From: Nilaparvata lugens
Lineage: Eukaryota; Arthropoda; Insecta; Hemiptera; Delphacidae
Length of the DNA: 64,000 nt
Assembly (NCBI RefSeq): GCF_014356525.2
Contig: NC_052505.1
Span: 17,554,135 to 17,618,134, forward strand
Direction: 5' to 3'
The position numbers and the translations under genes were made by a program. The stretch's first letter is position 1. The number at the start of each line of letters is the position of its first letter. Below, one piece after another: positions 11,700 to 22,433 of this stretch. The notes beneath the pieces were generated by a model. It was not told the DNA's origin, did not search any database, and was given only the letters and a program-made list of their open reading frames with translations.

Positions 11700-12490
11700 T
11701 ATACCGGAATAACTTGAATTATAGCCATCCATTGTAGAAGGTGCTGAAGAACGAAATTTGGCAACTATGTCATCCTAGCATTTCCACCAACTCTATAACG
11801 AAAACCTCACCGTAGAAATGAATTTGTGAACTTTCACCTAGGAGGAGGTTAACCAAAATAGCCTTTCCATTAACACTCTACCACTCTTTATAGTGGAACC
11901 TCGATATAGTACATCTCAAGGGACCGCTCAAAAAATGTACTATAATGATTTGTTTCGAGGTTCCACTGTTAAATATTATGGTAGACAAGCAGGTGACCCG
12001 TACTCCGCAAGGGTCTAAAAAGCCTTAAAAAACTGAAAACTTGCCCCACTGAGATCTCGAAGAAACTGAAATTGACCTATACCCATCCTCGGTGAATTGA
12101 GAATCTATATGAAAAATATCAAGTTAATCAGTCCAGTAGTTCAGACGTGATGATGCGTCATTCTTGAATTTCCTGTCTTGTGAGTGTACTAGACAGTTCT
12201 TCCCTTTATTATATTATAGAAGATGAGATATGTAAAAAGTGAATAAGTGATAAGAGAGAAAAATGTGATATTCGAGTAAGTGGAGCCAGAATTACAGTAG
12301 ATGATAAGAAGGATATTGCAGTAATTACAGCACCAGAAACGAACGTGTGAACTTTTGGAGAGAGAGAGAGAGAGAACCAACGGCGAATGAATAGCGTCGA
12401 TATTAATTGGAGATGTGGCATGGCATGGCATACCTTGGGTGTCAAGCCCGGCACCCGGCAGAAAGGATCATGGCGCGGTCTCGAAATTAA
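11700..12490. other. Repeat-like stretch without a gene
   Basis: No supported gene. It contains the small pogo/Tigger-like hairpin at 11892-11968 and a segment ending in CAGTCCAGTAGTTCAGACG near 12130, which has the feel of an old dispersed repeat. A short (GA)n run lies near 12358-12374. Confidence 0.45.
11892..11968. mobile_element. Short pogo/Tigger-like MITE
   Basis: The ends read GTGGAACCTCGATATAGTAC and CGAGGTTCCACTG, forming a 77-bp hairpin. The terminal word CAGTGGAACCTCG resembles Tigger/pogo inverted repeats. A TA precedes the left end; a right TA is not visible. Confidence 0.5.
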
Positions 12491-12584
12491 TTAAAATCGA
12501 CCGGACATGTATGCTACTGATAGCTCTATATTTCGGACGACTTCGGCCTCCCCTACTCAAAGCCTCCAATTCCTTTCAAACCTC

Positions 12585-12738
12585 GATTCGGCCTCAACCG
12601 ACATAACTGTCTCCACCAAAATACGTGTATTCTCCTCCTGTCTAGCCGTTTTATTCAAACTTAGTTTCGATAACCGATGCTCAAACCCAGATTTGGCTTG
12701 AACTGACATAACAGTCTTCACCAAAATATACGAGTATA
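12585..12738. repeat. ~115-bp satellite-like monomers, group 1
   Basis: About one and a half units with TAGCCGTTTTATTCAAACTT, AACCCAGATTTGG and CTCCACCAAAATACG. The same monomer occurs at 13466-13590 and, as two units, at 15195-15410. All are in the same orientation. Confidence 0.7.
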
Positions 12739-12739
12739 C

Positions 12740-13047
12740 AGATGGAATAAATAGGGAATGCATTTATTCAAATGCTAATTAATATATAATTATTATTTAA
12801 CGAAAATCTTAAATAAATGCTGTAAATCACCCCGAAGACTTCTGCTACTGCAGACATTGACAACAGGGTTAACAGCTAGAAGGAAATTCGATGAGAACTA
12901 CTATCCAAAAATTAGTTGGCAGCCCAGGAATCGAACCCGGTACCTCCCAATTGCCAGTCAGGAATGCTTACCCTTACACCAAACTGACAATCTCTGGATA
13001 GCAGCGCTCATTTTATACGAAGCCATAGCGGCCAACCAGTTTACAGA
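12740..13047 (-). mobile_element. tRNA-derived SINE S1, minus-strand copy
   Basis: On the minus strand a tRNA-like head has a box A (TGGTGTAAGGGTAAGC) and box B (GGTTCGATTCC) about 45 bp apart. The body contains CTGCAGTAGCAGAAGTCTTC and CGTTAAATAATAATTATA. It faces a plus-strand copy at 13175-13460, and the pair can fold on itself. The tRNA-like part lacks a full cloverleaf end, so it is a SINE head and not a tRNA gene. Confidence 0.75.
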
Positions 13048-13062
13048 TTGAGACAAGCAGTA

Positions 13063-13165
13063 GTAGAAGTCTTCGGGGTAATTTACAGCATTTATTTAGG
13101 ATTCTCGTTAAATAATAATTATATATTAATTAGCATTTGAATAAATGCATTCTCTATTTATTCCA
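13063..13165 (+). mobile_element. SINE S1, 3' fragment
   Basis: It starts TAGAAGTCTTCGGGGTAATT and ends AATAAATGCATTCTC. This is the 3' half of the SINE in 12740-13047, in the opposite orientation, lying between the two longer copies. Confidence 0.65.
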
Positions 13166-13174
13166 TCTGTAAAT

Positions 13175-13460
13175 TGGTTGGAATGGCTTCCAAGGCTCCA
13201 TCTGAACTGGTAAACTGCTATGGCTTCGTATAAAATGAGCGCTGCTATCCAGAGATTGTCAGTTTGGTGTAAGGGTAAGCATTCCTGACTGGCAATTGGG
13301 AGGTACCGGGTTCGATTCCTGGGCTGGCAACTAATTTTTGGATAGTAGTTCTCATGGAATTTCCATCTAGCTGTTAACCCTGTTGTTAATGTCTGCAGTA
13401 GCAGAAGTCTTCGGGGTGATTTACAGCATTTACTTAGGATTTTCGTTAAATAATAATTTT
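13175..13460 (+). mobile_element. tRNA-derived SINE S1, plus-strand copy
   Basis: Box A (TGGTGTAAGGGTAAGC) lies near 13266 and box B (GGTTCGATTCC) near 13309. These are spaced as in an internal RNA polymerase III promoter. The 3' body GTCTTCGGGGTGATTTACAG matches the minus-strand copy. It would be transcribed by RNA polymerase III and needs a LINE partner for movement. Confidence 0.75.
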
Positions 13461-13465
13461 ATACG

Positions 13466-13590
13466 AGTATCTTTATCCTGACTAGGCGTTTTATTCAAAC
13501 TTAGTTCCGATAACCGGAGCTCAAACCCAGATTTGGCCCCAACTCATATAACTGTCTCCACCAAAATACGAGTATCCTCTTCCTGTTTTA
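13466..13590. repeat. ~115-bp satellite-like monomer, group 2
   Basis: One unit matching 12585-12738 (TTTTATTCAAACTTAGTTCC, AACCCAGATTTGG, CTCCACCAAAATACG). Confidence 0.65.
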
Positions 13591-13597
13591 TTCAAAC

Positions 13598-14150
13598 TTT
13601 TTTTTCAAATCAAATAATTTATTTTGCCATTTAAAAATACAATCACAAATAAAGAGCAAATCAAATATGATGAACAATTAATTTAAACAAAATACAAGTG
13701 TTAACTTTGCAATAAGAAAATAATAATACAAAATCATAAATATCTCTTTACGTATTATATATGGCATCACCAGCAAAAGAATAAACTTTGCCCGCTGGTG
13801 ACCGTTGCAAATCGAGAATATTATAATAATATTTAAAAAAAAAAATCCTCATCATTGAGTCATTTCTGAGAATGAAGAAAAGAGAAAAGTGAATAAATTA
13901 TAAGGGATACAATAAATTCTAATTTGGATAAGGTTTTCTATTGAAGTGAAATAGTTTGCAATTATCCAATTTTTCATATCATTACTGGTATCTCTAGTTA
14001 TATGTGTTAAATTAAAAGGTAATATATTCATAAACTTGCTGCTTAAATATATCAACTTTCTCTCAACTAGTGTAAATTTTGCATAATAAACTTCGTATTT
14101 ATTGATGATATTTGGTCTAAAATTGTAATGAGATTCATTTATCATAAAAG
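13598..14150 (-). pseudogene. LINE 3' fragment (reverse transcriptase C-terminus)
   Basis: The minus-strand frame of 97 codons at 13852-14145 has the pattern HYNFRP..., then LSSKFMNILP, like the C-terminal end of CR1- or R1-type LINE polyproteins (usually YNTR..., K.YN.LP). Downstream on the minus strand is a 3' untranslated part with GGTCACCAGCGGGCAAAGTT and a terminal AATAAATTATTTGATTTG. It is a 5'-truncated, inactive copy. The assignment rests on short motifs only. Confidence 0.55.
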
Positions 14151-14169
14151 AAAATGTCTTTATACTTAA

Positions 14170-14391
14170 CTAGCCGTCAGGCTCGCTTCGCTCGCCATAT
14201 CCGTCTAGCCAGGGGGCTCCGCCCCCTGGACCCCCGACTGGATCGTCCAGGAATGGGATCGGCAGGCTCGCTTCGCTCGCCTGCATTTTTCATTTGAGCA
14301 TTTTTATCATATGTTAGGACAATCCAGTCGTGGGTCCAGACTAAACGTCTGGCTAAACGGATATGGCGAGCGAAGCGAGCCTGACGGCTAG
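14170..14391. mobile_element. Foldback MITE with perfect 35-bp ends
   Basis: The left end CTAGCCGTCAGGCTCGCTTC and its continuation to 14204 are the exact reverse complement of 14357-14391. The interior holds a second GC-rich palindrome (GGGGGCTCCGCCCCC near 14213). No coding capacity. A TTAA-like flank is present on the left only, so the target duplication is undecided. Confidence 0.75.
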
Positions 14392-14394
14392 AAA

Positions 14395-14875
14395 TATAAT
14401 ATTCCCAGGATTGAAGTAGCAGTGCCCAATAAAATTTTTCCGCGATAAATGCATTTAAATCTTCAACTTGGTGCCAACCTAACAAAGTCAACTCAACTTA
14501 ATGACAACCTGACAAAATTATTAATTTAGTTGCCAGTTAACAACTGTTTCGAAGAGGTACTCTATCTAGATTATAGTTCTATAGTAACATATGATATGGA
14601 AATTTCAATTATAATTAAGAGATTGGGAGAAGAAGAATATACATGCTAAAAGACGAACTTTAAACCCTTAAAAACAACCCTTAGAGTTAAAATATTGCCA
14701 AAAGATTTCTTAGTGCGCCTCTAAAGGGCCAACTGAACATACCTACCAAATTTGAACGTTTTTGGTCCGGTAGATTTTTAGTTATGCGAGTGAGTGAGTG
14801 AGTGAGTGAGTGAGTGAGTGAGTCAGTCAGTGAGTGAGTGCCATTTCGCTTTTATATATATAGATAATATATTTT
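14395..14875. repeat. Unique AT-rich DNA plus (GTGA)n repeat
   Basis: No gene. At about 14785-14840 there is a GAGTGAGTGAGT array with an interruption AGTCAGTCAG. It is preceded by GGTCCGGTAGATTTTTAGTT, a pattern that looks like the 3' end of a dispersed element. Confidence 0.5.
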
Positions 14876-15012
14876 GTTGGTCCCGGCTGCCTAAAAAGCA
14901 GTCGTTAGGTCATGTCAGAGGCCCTGAAATTGATCAGTTGCGACCTGAAAACTCTGACACCAGACCTGAGCCAGCCAGGTCACTCGATATTATTATTATT
15001 ATCATTATTATA
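14876..15012 (+). repeat. LINE-like 3' end family R3, copy 1
   Basis: GTCCCGGCTGCCTAAAAAGC, CATGTCAGAGGCCCTGAAAT and GCGACCTGAAAACTCTGACA are followed by an (ATT)n tail. The reverse complement of the same block, again bordered by (AAT)n, lies at 53042-53195. The fixed 3' microsatellite tail suggests the 3' end of a non-LTR retrotransposon. Confidence 0.65.
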
Positions 15013-15194
15013 TATTTTGTTAAATTTTTCAAGTAGAGTTGTCTCAAAGTCAAAACGTTAAATTCGTGAAATAATAGATTAGTTGAATCAAGTCTATGTT
15101 TATTTAATATTGTTTTGATAATATATTTTTGGGTGATGAATAAATTATTCACATGAGTGTCAAAAGCTCCACCCCAGATTACTATCCCATATTA

Positions 15195-15410
15195 ATCCCA
15201 ACTTAGCTCCGATAACCGAAGCTCAAACCCAGATTTGGCCTCAACTGACATAACTGTCTCCACCAAAATACGTGTTACCTCCTCCTGTCTAGCCGTTTTA
15301 TTCAAACTTAGTTTCGATAACCGAAGCTTAAACCCAGATTCGGCCCTGACATAACAGCCTTCACCAAAATATACTCCTCCTCTTGTCTCGCACTTTTATT
15401 CAAAGTTTCA
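15195..15410. repeat. ~115-bp satellite-like monomers, group 3 (two units)
   Basis: Two adjacent units, both with TAACCGAAGCT and AAACCCAGATT and both ending in a CACCAAAATA-type segment. They match the groups at 12585-12738 and 13466-13590. Confidence 0.7.
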
Positions 15411-15784
15411 ATAATCGGAATTTGATTCTATCGATAACAGTCGTGAATGATTGACCGGGATTGAATTGGATAGTGGATATATGAAGCAGGAACGATTATA
15501 ATGGATGGTAGAACATATAATGATGTTGAATATAGGTATTTCGAATATGTAGACTATGTAATGTATTTTCTGAAACTCTCTGCATCCACTTTTCACTTTC
15601 CACTTTCCTCTTTCTTCTTATTTGTATTCTTTTCACTGATTCAAATTAGAAAGAAATCTTTATTCTTTTTTCTTTCTTTCATTCGCTATTTGGAAGTTAT
15701 TTTTTATTCTGTAAAATTAGTTTTTTTTTCATCTTATAATCTTTGTTGTACAGTGTTTTAGTTTTACTTAGAATTGTATTGGAG

Positions 15785-15849
15785 GGTTAAGTGTAAGAGA
15801 GGGCCGGCTGCGCCCTAACTTCGCCCTCCTAGGTTTTTAATAAAGGCAG

Positions 15850-15880
<31 letters not shown>
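15785..15880 (+). repeat. LINE-type 3' tail with (AATC)n
   Basis: GTTAAGTGTAAGAGAGGGCC, CCTAACTTCGCCCTCC and AATAAAGGCAG are followed by about nine ATCA units. The same 3' tail is found at 52855-52935 (+) and 46215-46275 (-). Confidence 0.7.
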
Positions 15881-15881
<1 letters not shown>

Positions 15882-16681
15882 CCCTTCTGAACTACATCAA
15901 TAACTCCCCAATCAATGCTCACATTCCAAAGTTATTCTCACTATAGATAAATATACAGAATCTGTCTGCAGATGGCGGATATCAGATATATGGAGTTATT
16001 ACTGATCAAAATAGAAGTTGCAATATGTTAGTAACGTGGATAACCGATGATAGGATTCTTGAATTGGTCTCTGTATAGAAATAGTCTGTCAAATATTAAT
16101 TGAAATACTGTAGTTGTATTCTGAATGAATTCCATGAATGTGGCCAATAAATAGATCCATGACCATTGTAGTTTCTGAAGGCGATTGATGAATTACTAAT
16201 GTATTTGTATCTGTCAACTTGACATAGAAATGTCTATTGATAGCGAGTATCTGAGCTTGATGTATGTAGGACGTAAACACGTGGATATGTGAAGTAATAA
16301 GATATTTTTGGATCGGTATTGCTAAATAAGAAAAAATTTTACAAATGAAGATAATAACTGAAAATACAATATTTTTTGGCGTGACTGGAAAAAGAAGTCT
16401 TGAGCTCCAGCTACGCGTTCTAAAAGTAAGAAAAAATGAATTTTTTAATCTAATAACAGCATTACAAATGAAACAATAATTCTGTTATTAGATTGCATGT
16501 GTTAGAATACTAATCAAAATAGCTGAATTTTGATTGTATTTTATATGGGATAAGGAAGATTATAATTACTGTATTACAATAATTATTGACACAAGTCACA
16601 TACAGTTGTAAAGAACAGCTTCAAACAATGAACATGACGTATAAACTAGTGAGCCCCCTGGGCTGAAGAACTCGCTCATGA
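15881..16681. other. Stretch without a gene
   Basis: AT-rich, with only short frames lacking any motif. I see no clear repeat structure. Confidence 0.5.
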
Positions 16682-16688
16682 ACCTTAT

Positions 16689-16879
16689 CATAGCCATCTC
16701 TAATACAAGGCCCCGGCCAACGATATTGCAACGTCGCAGTGTAGGCCTAGAATCTAATTGCTGAAAAAGATTTTAAAAAATACCAGATGATCTTTTTTAC
16801 CAATCATGTATTAGATTCTAGGCCTACACTGCGACGTTGCAATATCGTAGGCCGGGGCCTTGTATTAGAGGTGGCTATG
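16689..16879. mobile_element. MITE family M1, copy 1, with 7-bp target duplication
   Basis: This 191-bp palindromic element starts CATAGCCATCTCTAATACAA and ends in the inverted word TTGTATTAGAGGTGGCTATG. Arms of ~70 bp carry GATATTGCAACGTCGCAGTG. It is flanked by ACCTTAT at 16682-16688 and 16880-16886. Two further copies (21397..27970 and 55346-55794) have their own 7-bp duplications, which supports a 7-bp rule. A 7-8 bp duplication with CA ends is compatible with the P superfamily, but no transposase is present. Confidence 0.85.
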
Positions 16880-16886
16880 ACCTTAT

Positions 16887-17839
16887 CATTCTTATTTTGA
16901 ATTATTTGAAAAATGTTATTTTTTTGGCTAGATAACACAGCAAGTATTTTGATTGATGTTATTATTTCAACAGATCCTTGTCCAACAATCGTACGTCTTT
17001 TTATATCGCATATTGTAAGTTTCACTGAAATTTCACTATTTATTCGTGAAAGGTCTTGTGAGACCTAGCTCCAAAAACTGATGGAAAAATCTGTAAACTA
17101 TTCATTATTCATGTTTTCAACAGTAGTAATAAATCAATTAAATTCAATGGAATGGGAACCAGCTTTCTCCTCACACAATTCTCTCTCTATCGTTTAAATT
17201 TTCATCATTCTTAATCTACGATTACACACTAAAGGGGAGGGTATCCTCGATACCCTCTCTGAGAATGGACTTCTTAAGGTCCAAACTCAACCGTTCCATG
17301 TGAAAACATTAAAGTAGTACCTTAACTGCAGCATATTTCATGATATTTCTTGCAATATAATTGTAGAACTCTTTAGTTTAATATGATTAACCATGTCATT
17401 TTACTGCTACTGGTATTTATTCATAACGCTAGAACGTAAGTTGAATATTGTATTGTTGAACACATGAATAAAGGAATCTGAATCTATTGGTGGAACGTCA
17501 GCTGAGAGATCGATCACGTCACACACTGTCAACCAATTACATGCGAGTGCACTCCAGATGCCTACAACGAGGCCACGCCCATAGCGAGTTCTCATTGGCT
17601 GATTCCACTACGTCATACTATGGACCCTATTTTGATGGGGTTATTATCCCACTTTGGAAGATAACATGTAGTTTAACATGTTCTGTGTTGAATTTGGGAT
17701 TTCCTCCATAATCACAACTTTCAAAACCTTCATTTTCCATGTTTTCAAAAACAGGGAACTTGGAACGGCTGACCACTCTCTGAGTGTACACACCATTGAC
17801 GATTCATGGGCTATACAGTTGAAAGTAGTAGTTCTGTGA
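16887..17839. other. Stretch without a gene
   Basis: No supported gene. A block near 17560-17610 (GAGGCCACGCCCATAGC, TTCTCATTGGCTGAT) recalls 1250-1290. Short frames around 17407-17853 overlap on both strands and show no family motif. Confidence 0.45.
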
Positions 17840-18612
17840 ACAGTAGACCTCACGCAGTTTTCTCATCCACAAGTATCTGATGTCACCTGTTCTAGTTGAA
17901 ACACAATTCACAGTTGAATCATAACTTACTCTTAAAAACTGTTATTTGTTTTCTCCAAGTTCAAAAACTCACTTTTGTTGATAAACTCAGTTCATGTCTG
18001 AATTTAATCCCATAGATGATAATCTATTCAGTTCCGTGATAATCTTTCCATCTGATAAAAATATTTCTCAACTATTTTAAAATCATTTTTTCAAAAATTA
18101 AGAATATTATAATTCTTCAAGCATGATTCAGTTCATTCATTCATTTTTTATCTCATTTTCAATCACATATCGAATTTGTTTTTCAAATGTGAGAATATTG
18201 ATACTAATGGGCACGCATCATAGAAAAATATTAGAACCCTACCTTATAAAAATAGACACGGCCAGACATCTGTGTAATGCATGCAATGAATAATCCACTT
18301 GTCAGTTGACTGATTATGGATAATTCTACAGTCTGATTGATCCTATCTTCAAAGTAGATGATATACGTGATAGTATATACTATATACTATATAAAGTGAT
18401 ATCAGAGTATTGAGGAATTCCTTTTCTTTTCATATTATCCTTGAAATGCAAAATTTAAAAAACCTTGTGTATATATCGACGCGCAGTTGAAAAAGAAAAA
18501 TTCCTGCCAAATCTCATCGAATTCTATCAACGCGTTTGGCCGTAATCGCGTTACATACAGACATACAAAATCGAATCCGAGTTAAAGCATAGACCTCACC
18601 ACGTTCGGTCAA
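17840..18612 (+). repeat. Dispersed repeat family R4, copy 1
   Basis: It starts near GAACAGTAGACCTCACGCAG and includes CAACGCGTTTGGCCGTAATC near 18530. It ends in a segment with GACCTCACCACGTTCGGTCA. The same ~750-bp block is present in reverse complement at 51190-51925. No coding potential was found in either copy. Confidence 0.7.
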
Positions 18613-18744
18613 CAATATCTTACCGTTTCTTACCGTTATAACGGTATATCAATACCGTTTCTTATCGTGGTATTCACTCTAACCTGACCTAATTTTTTCT
18701 AACATCAATGCTTCCATTCAAAAAATCCTGACAGTTAGTTAGGT

Positions 18745-19617
18745 GCAAAGTTAGTAGACAGAAGGTTGGTCACTCATCTATAGTATTCTAGTTGAAATGC
18801 AATTGGAGTGGGGGAACTGCAGCCGTGACGTAGGCTGTAGTACAGAGTAGGCAGAATATCGCATTTTTGAAAATCATACGGTGACGTATAGTCAAATTAT
18901 ATAACACAAACATTTTCTGACATGCAAGCTTTCTGTTTCTGCTTTACAATAATTATCAAAACATTTGAATAATACAAGCATTTTGCAATATAAAAGCAAA
19001 AAACCCACCTCCTATCCGTCCCTTTCAAACCCTTAAGGTTTCTTTATCTTCTAGGTCGTGTTTATATTTTGTAGTTTTGCTATACATCAGCTTGTGAATT
19101 TCGGGGATGAGATATTTTGATTCTCGTAGAACATGTGCTCGATACCAGCATGTGTTCAGTGCATTTATATGAATGAAATTCATGGGATTTATCGGGATCG
19201 GTTTATTGTTTTATTGCAATGCATTGGTTTATCAAGATTTTTTATGGGTTAATCTGAAATTATAATAGTATAACGTTGTCTACTAACGCTTTTCCAGCTT
19301 ATTAACTTTTTCGTGTCACGTGTTTAGATTCTTGAAAAACTTTCAACTTCATTTTATTCATACAAGTTGAATGAACTTGAAATATTAAACAACATCATTA
19401 GAATCGGTGATTAATTCGCTATAAGTATGGATAATTTTTAAGTTCTAGGTCAATCTTGAGGGGATTAAACGACGATGTATTTGAAGATACAGTGAATAAA
19501 CTGTATGCTCAGTGTGGTTACTCTATCACCTTTCTACTACACGTGACGTCACGCTGGCATTCCCCCCACCACTTCGAATCTTACACCTGTGAGTGATCAA
19601 CCTTCTGTCTACTAACG
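18745..19617. mobile_element. Candidate TIR element with ~100-bp diverged ends
   Basis: The left end GTTAGTAGACAGAAGGTTGG matches in reverse complement the right end that closes with CAACCTTCTGTCTACTAAC. Homology continues weakly inward for ~100 bp (GGAGTGGGGGAACT versus the complement of ATTCCCCCCACCACTT, and a GTGACGT word in both). The interior carries a piece of family R2 near 19065-19115. No target duplication is clear and no transposase is present. Confidence 0.55.
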
Positions 19618-20029
19618 TTGAGTTAGGTGTATTCAACAAGTCGGGATGTTGGTAACTGTAGTGGTATTCACTGACAGCTGTCATCATTGATATAAATGGC
19701 AAGCATTGATGAGGAATACTGACATTTAGAGTGAGACTTAGCATAGGAAATTGAAGCAAAACAGTCGGACGAGTGTGTTGGGCGAGTGTGTTGGACGAGG
19801 CTGGACGAGCTTCAATTCGGACAACATTCGCCCCATTCTTCTCCATAATTGGACACCTTCGCTATAGTAATATGGTGAGTTGTGGAGCCGTGATAACATA
19901 GCGTAGACGAAGTGATAACATAGTAGATGAGCCTACAATAACACAGTGCGTGGCATAGGTGAAACGGGTACGCATCTTCCATTCAGCCACGTTATCTTTT
20001 GGGATGATGTCTGCCAAATCCGACGGTTT

Positions 20030-20310
20030 TGCTTTAATTGGAATCAGGTTTCAATAACTTTGGTGTTATAATATCAGAGCCAAAATTAGTTGTACTATAG
20101 AGAAACTAGGATTCATATCTATATACTGCTTTAATTGAAATCAGTTTTCAATAACTTTGGTGTTATACTATCAGAGTCAAAACTAGTTGTACTATAGAGA
20201 AACTAGAATTTCTATCCATATACTGCTTTAATTGAGATCAGTTTTCAATAACTTTGGAGTTATACTATCAGAGTCAAAATTAGTTGTACTATAGAGAAAC
20301 TAGATTTTCG
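20030..20310. repeat. Three tandem 97-bp units
   Basis: TGCTTTAATTG recurs at 20030, 20127 and 20224, and each unit ends with TACTATAGAGAAACTAG. A fourth partial unit follows MITE M3 at about 20595-20645, so the MITE inserted into a pre-existing array or its flank. Confidence 0.85.
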
Positions 20311-20380
20311 AGTGTAGCTAATCTATGTTTGTATAAAATTGATGAAATTCAAAGTGAGTTGTATCTTGTACCATAAAGCT

Positions 20381-20592
20381 GCGTTCACACCAAAGTTGTT
20401 AACAAAAAGTTAATAACTTAATCCTCATAGATTTTATGGGATTGAACATAACTCATCATACACATGATGAACATATGTGTTTGTCAAGTTCCGTTCAATC
20501 TAATAGAATCTTTAAGGATTAAAATATGAACATTCTGTTAATAACTAACTATTATTATTTTGTTAATAACTTTGGTGTAAACGCAGCTTAAC
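20381..20592. mobile_element. MITE family M3, copy 1
   Basis: Left end TAAAGCTGCGTTCACACCAA; right end TTTGGTGTAAACGCAGCTTA. Both continue with GTTATTAACA-type words, giving imperfect inverted ends of ~35 bp. The interior contains ACATATGTGTTTGTCAAGTT. A second copy lies at 45664-45855. There is no coding capacity. Confidence 0.75.
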
Positions 20593-20684
20593 TCTGGTGT
20601 TTACTATCAGAGTCAAAATTAGTTGTACTGTAGAGAAACTCAGAGAGTGTAGCTAATCTTTGGTTGTATAAATGGTTGGAATTC

Positions 20685-20998
20685 AAAGTGATTTGTATAT
20701 TATCTTTAACCATAATAAAAATACTGAATAGATTATGAATTATCTGTTAAAATCATACATTGGGATCAACATGATTTGTAAGATGAAAAAAATTAATGCT
20801 AGTTAGATATTGCGATTACTTTTTTGTATATTCAAATATATAATTTTATTCAAATATACAAAAATGTAATCGCAATATCTAACTAGCATTAATCTTTTTC
20901 ATCTTACAAGTCATGTTGATCCCGATGTATGATTTTAACGGAATTCATAATCTATTCAGTATTTTCATTATGGTTAAAGATAATATACAAATCACTTT
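20685..20998. repeat. ~314-bp near-perfect palindrome
   Basis: AAAGTGATTTGTATATTATC at the left pairs with GATAATATACAAATCACTTT at the right. The arms run ~150 bp to a short AT-rich centre near 20842. The left arm includes one small insertion or deletion difference. It may be a foldback transposon or a local inverted duplication of the array flank. Confidence 0.8.
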
Positions 20999-21396
20999 AA
21001 AATTCATCAATTTTAAACAACCAATATATTCAACTATCGATGAATTAGGGATGATTATACTACAGGGAAACGAGATTTTTTATTATTATAATATATTTCA
21101 CTCCAATAGTATTATTGTAGTTGTGATTTTGTACAATGTATAATCCAGTATCCAGAGCATCATATCAACATATCAACGTTTTTTACACATGAAAAATTAA
21201 TATTCAGCATGAAAATAATTACTGAGATTGAATTATTATTACTAAACGAAAATCCAAATTAATTGCTGTAATTCATTACAAAATAATAATTATTATTTAG
21301 TATTTTGAATATAACCTTTTAAATTGAAATTCAATATCAAGTTGGCGGTAACTCAATGATGAATCATCGTTGCAATACATATAATATCAGTATAAT
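20999..21396. other. AT-rich stretch without a gene
   Basis: No supported gene. One segment near 21045-21085 weakly recalls the 97-bp array. Confidence 0.45.
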
Positions 21397-21467
21397 CATA
21401 GCCACCTCTAATATAAGGCCACGACTACGATATTGCAACGTCGCAGCGTCGGCCTAGAATCTAATAT
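21397..21467. mobile_element. MITE M1 copy 2, left half
   Basis: It starts CATAGCCACCTCTAATATAA and is interrupted at AGAATCTAATAT, where an RTE-like LINE has inserted. The left 7-bp flank GTATAAT (21390-21396) pairs with GTATTAT (27971-27977) on the far side, 6 of 7 matching. Confidence 0.85.
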
Positions 21468-21475
21468 CTTCTGCT

Positions 21476-22380
21476 TCAATCGTCCGATTGGTTGGCAGCT
21501 TTCCATCTTTGTCTGTCCAGAGCCAGCTGTTTTAGTTGGGTATAGCTCTGGACCCCAAGATCCCGGGTTATCTGCTTCAAATATTGTAGCCGAGGTCTTC
21601 CACGAGCCCGTTGTCCACTGATTGCACCTTCCAGTATTGTTAGCGTGAATTCGCTGTGTCTTATAATATGTCCTATCCAAGAATGCCGTCTGTCCCTAAG
21701 AGATTTCAATAGAGTTTTTTGTGTCTCTTTAGCCCTTTGAAATACTTCTTCATTTGTTATTCTATCGGTCCATTTTATTTTCAGCATTCGCCTCCAACAC
21801 CATACTTCAAATGCATTAATTGCCTTTTCTTCCGCCTTACCGATAGTCCATGTCTCTGAGCCATATAGTGCAATACTCCAGATACAACTCTTTATAAGTC
21901 TCTTTCTCAAATCCAAATTCAGACTTTTGGAGGAAAGCACATTCCGTTTATTGATGAAAATGGCCTTGGCTTCTCTTATACGGCGCTTTATGTCTTCTTT
22001 GTCTTTTCCATCCTCTGAAATAATGCTACCTAAGTATTTAAATTTTTTTACTTGTTTGAGGGCGTTATTCTCTATCTTTACTATTTCAAAATCAGGATTC
22101 TTGGAGCAGATCATCACTTCTGTCTTAGCCTTATTTATCTCCATATAAAATTCATTTTTGAGAATGTCATGCAAGGTATTCAGTGCTCTCTCTAGATTAC
22201 TTTTATCTTGTGCCACTATTGCAATATCGTCTGCAAAGCGGAGCATTTGCACTCTTAATCCATTTACCTTGATTCCTGAACAATATTCCTTACATTTATT
22301 GACAGCCTGTTCTACATAGATATTGAACAATAGCGGTGACAAACTACAACCCTGCCTTACTCCTCTCTTGATGGCAGCTT
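21476..22380 (-). pseudogene. LINE A, C-terminal part: reverse transcriptase catalytic core and tail
   Basis: The reading frame resumes just after the LINE B junction with REAAIKRGVRQGC..SPLLF, a conserved reverse transcriptase block. It carries the catalytic FADD motif near 22227-22238, the FKYLGS block, and a C-terminal WIGHIIRH / GRPRLQYLK region typical of RTE-like elements. The usual first methionine at 22342 is only an internal one. Together with 25565-27602 it makes one polyprotein of roughly 980 residues. Interruption by LINE B makes it non-functional. Confidence 0.85.
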
Positions 22381-22390
22381 CTCTTTTTTT

Positions 22391-22414
22391 CTATATATAT
22401 ATATATATATATAA
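22391..22414. repeat. (TA)n microsatellite, 3' tail of LINE B
   Basis: A run of TA dinucleotides lies exactly at the LINE B / LINE A junction, so it probably formed as the 3' tail of LINE B. Confidence 0.8.
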
Positions 22415-22433
22415 ATTGGGATTTTACAGTACT

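Noticed and set aside
12890..13340. Two possible tRNA genes, one on each strand
   Set aside because: A and B boxes are present, but the acceptor stem does not close and the sequences continue into a shared SINE body, so these are SINE heads.
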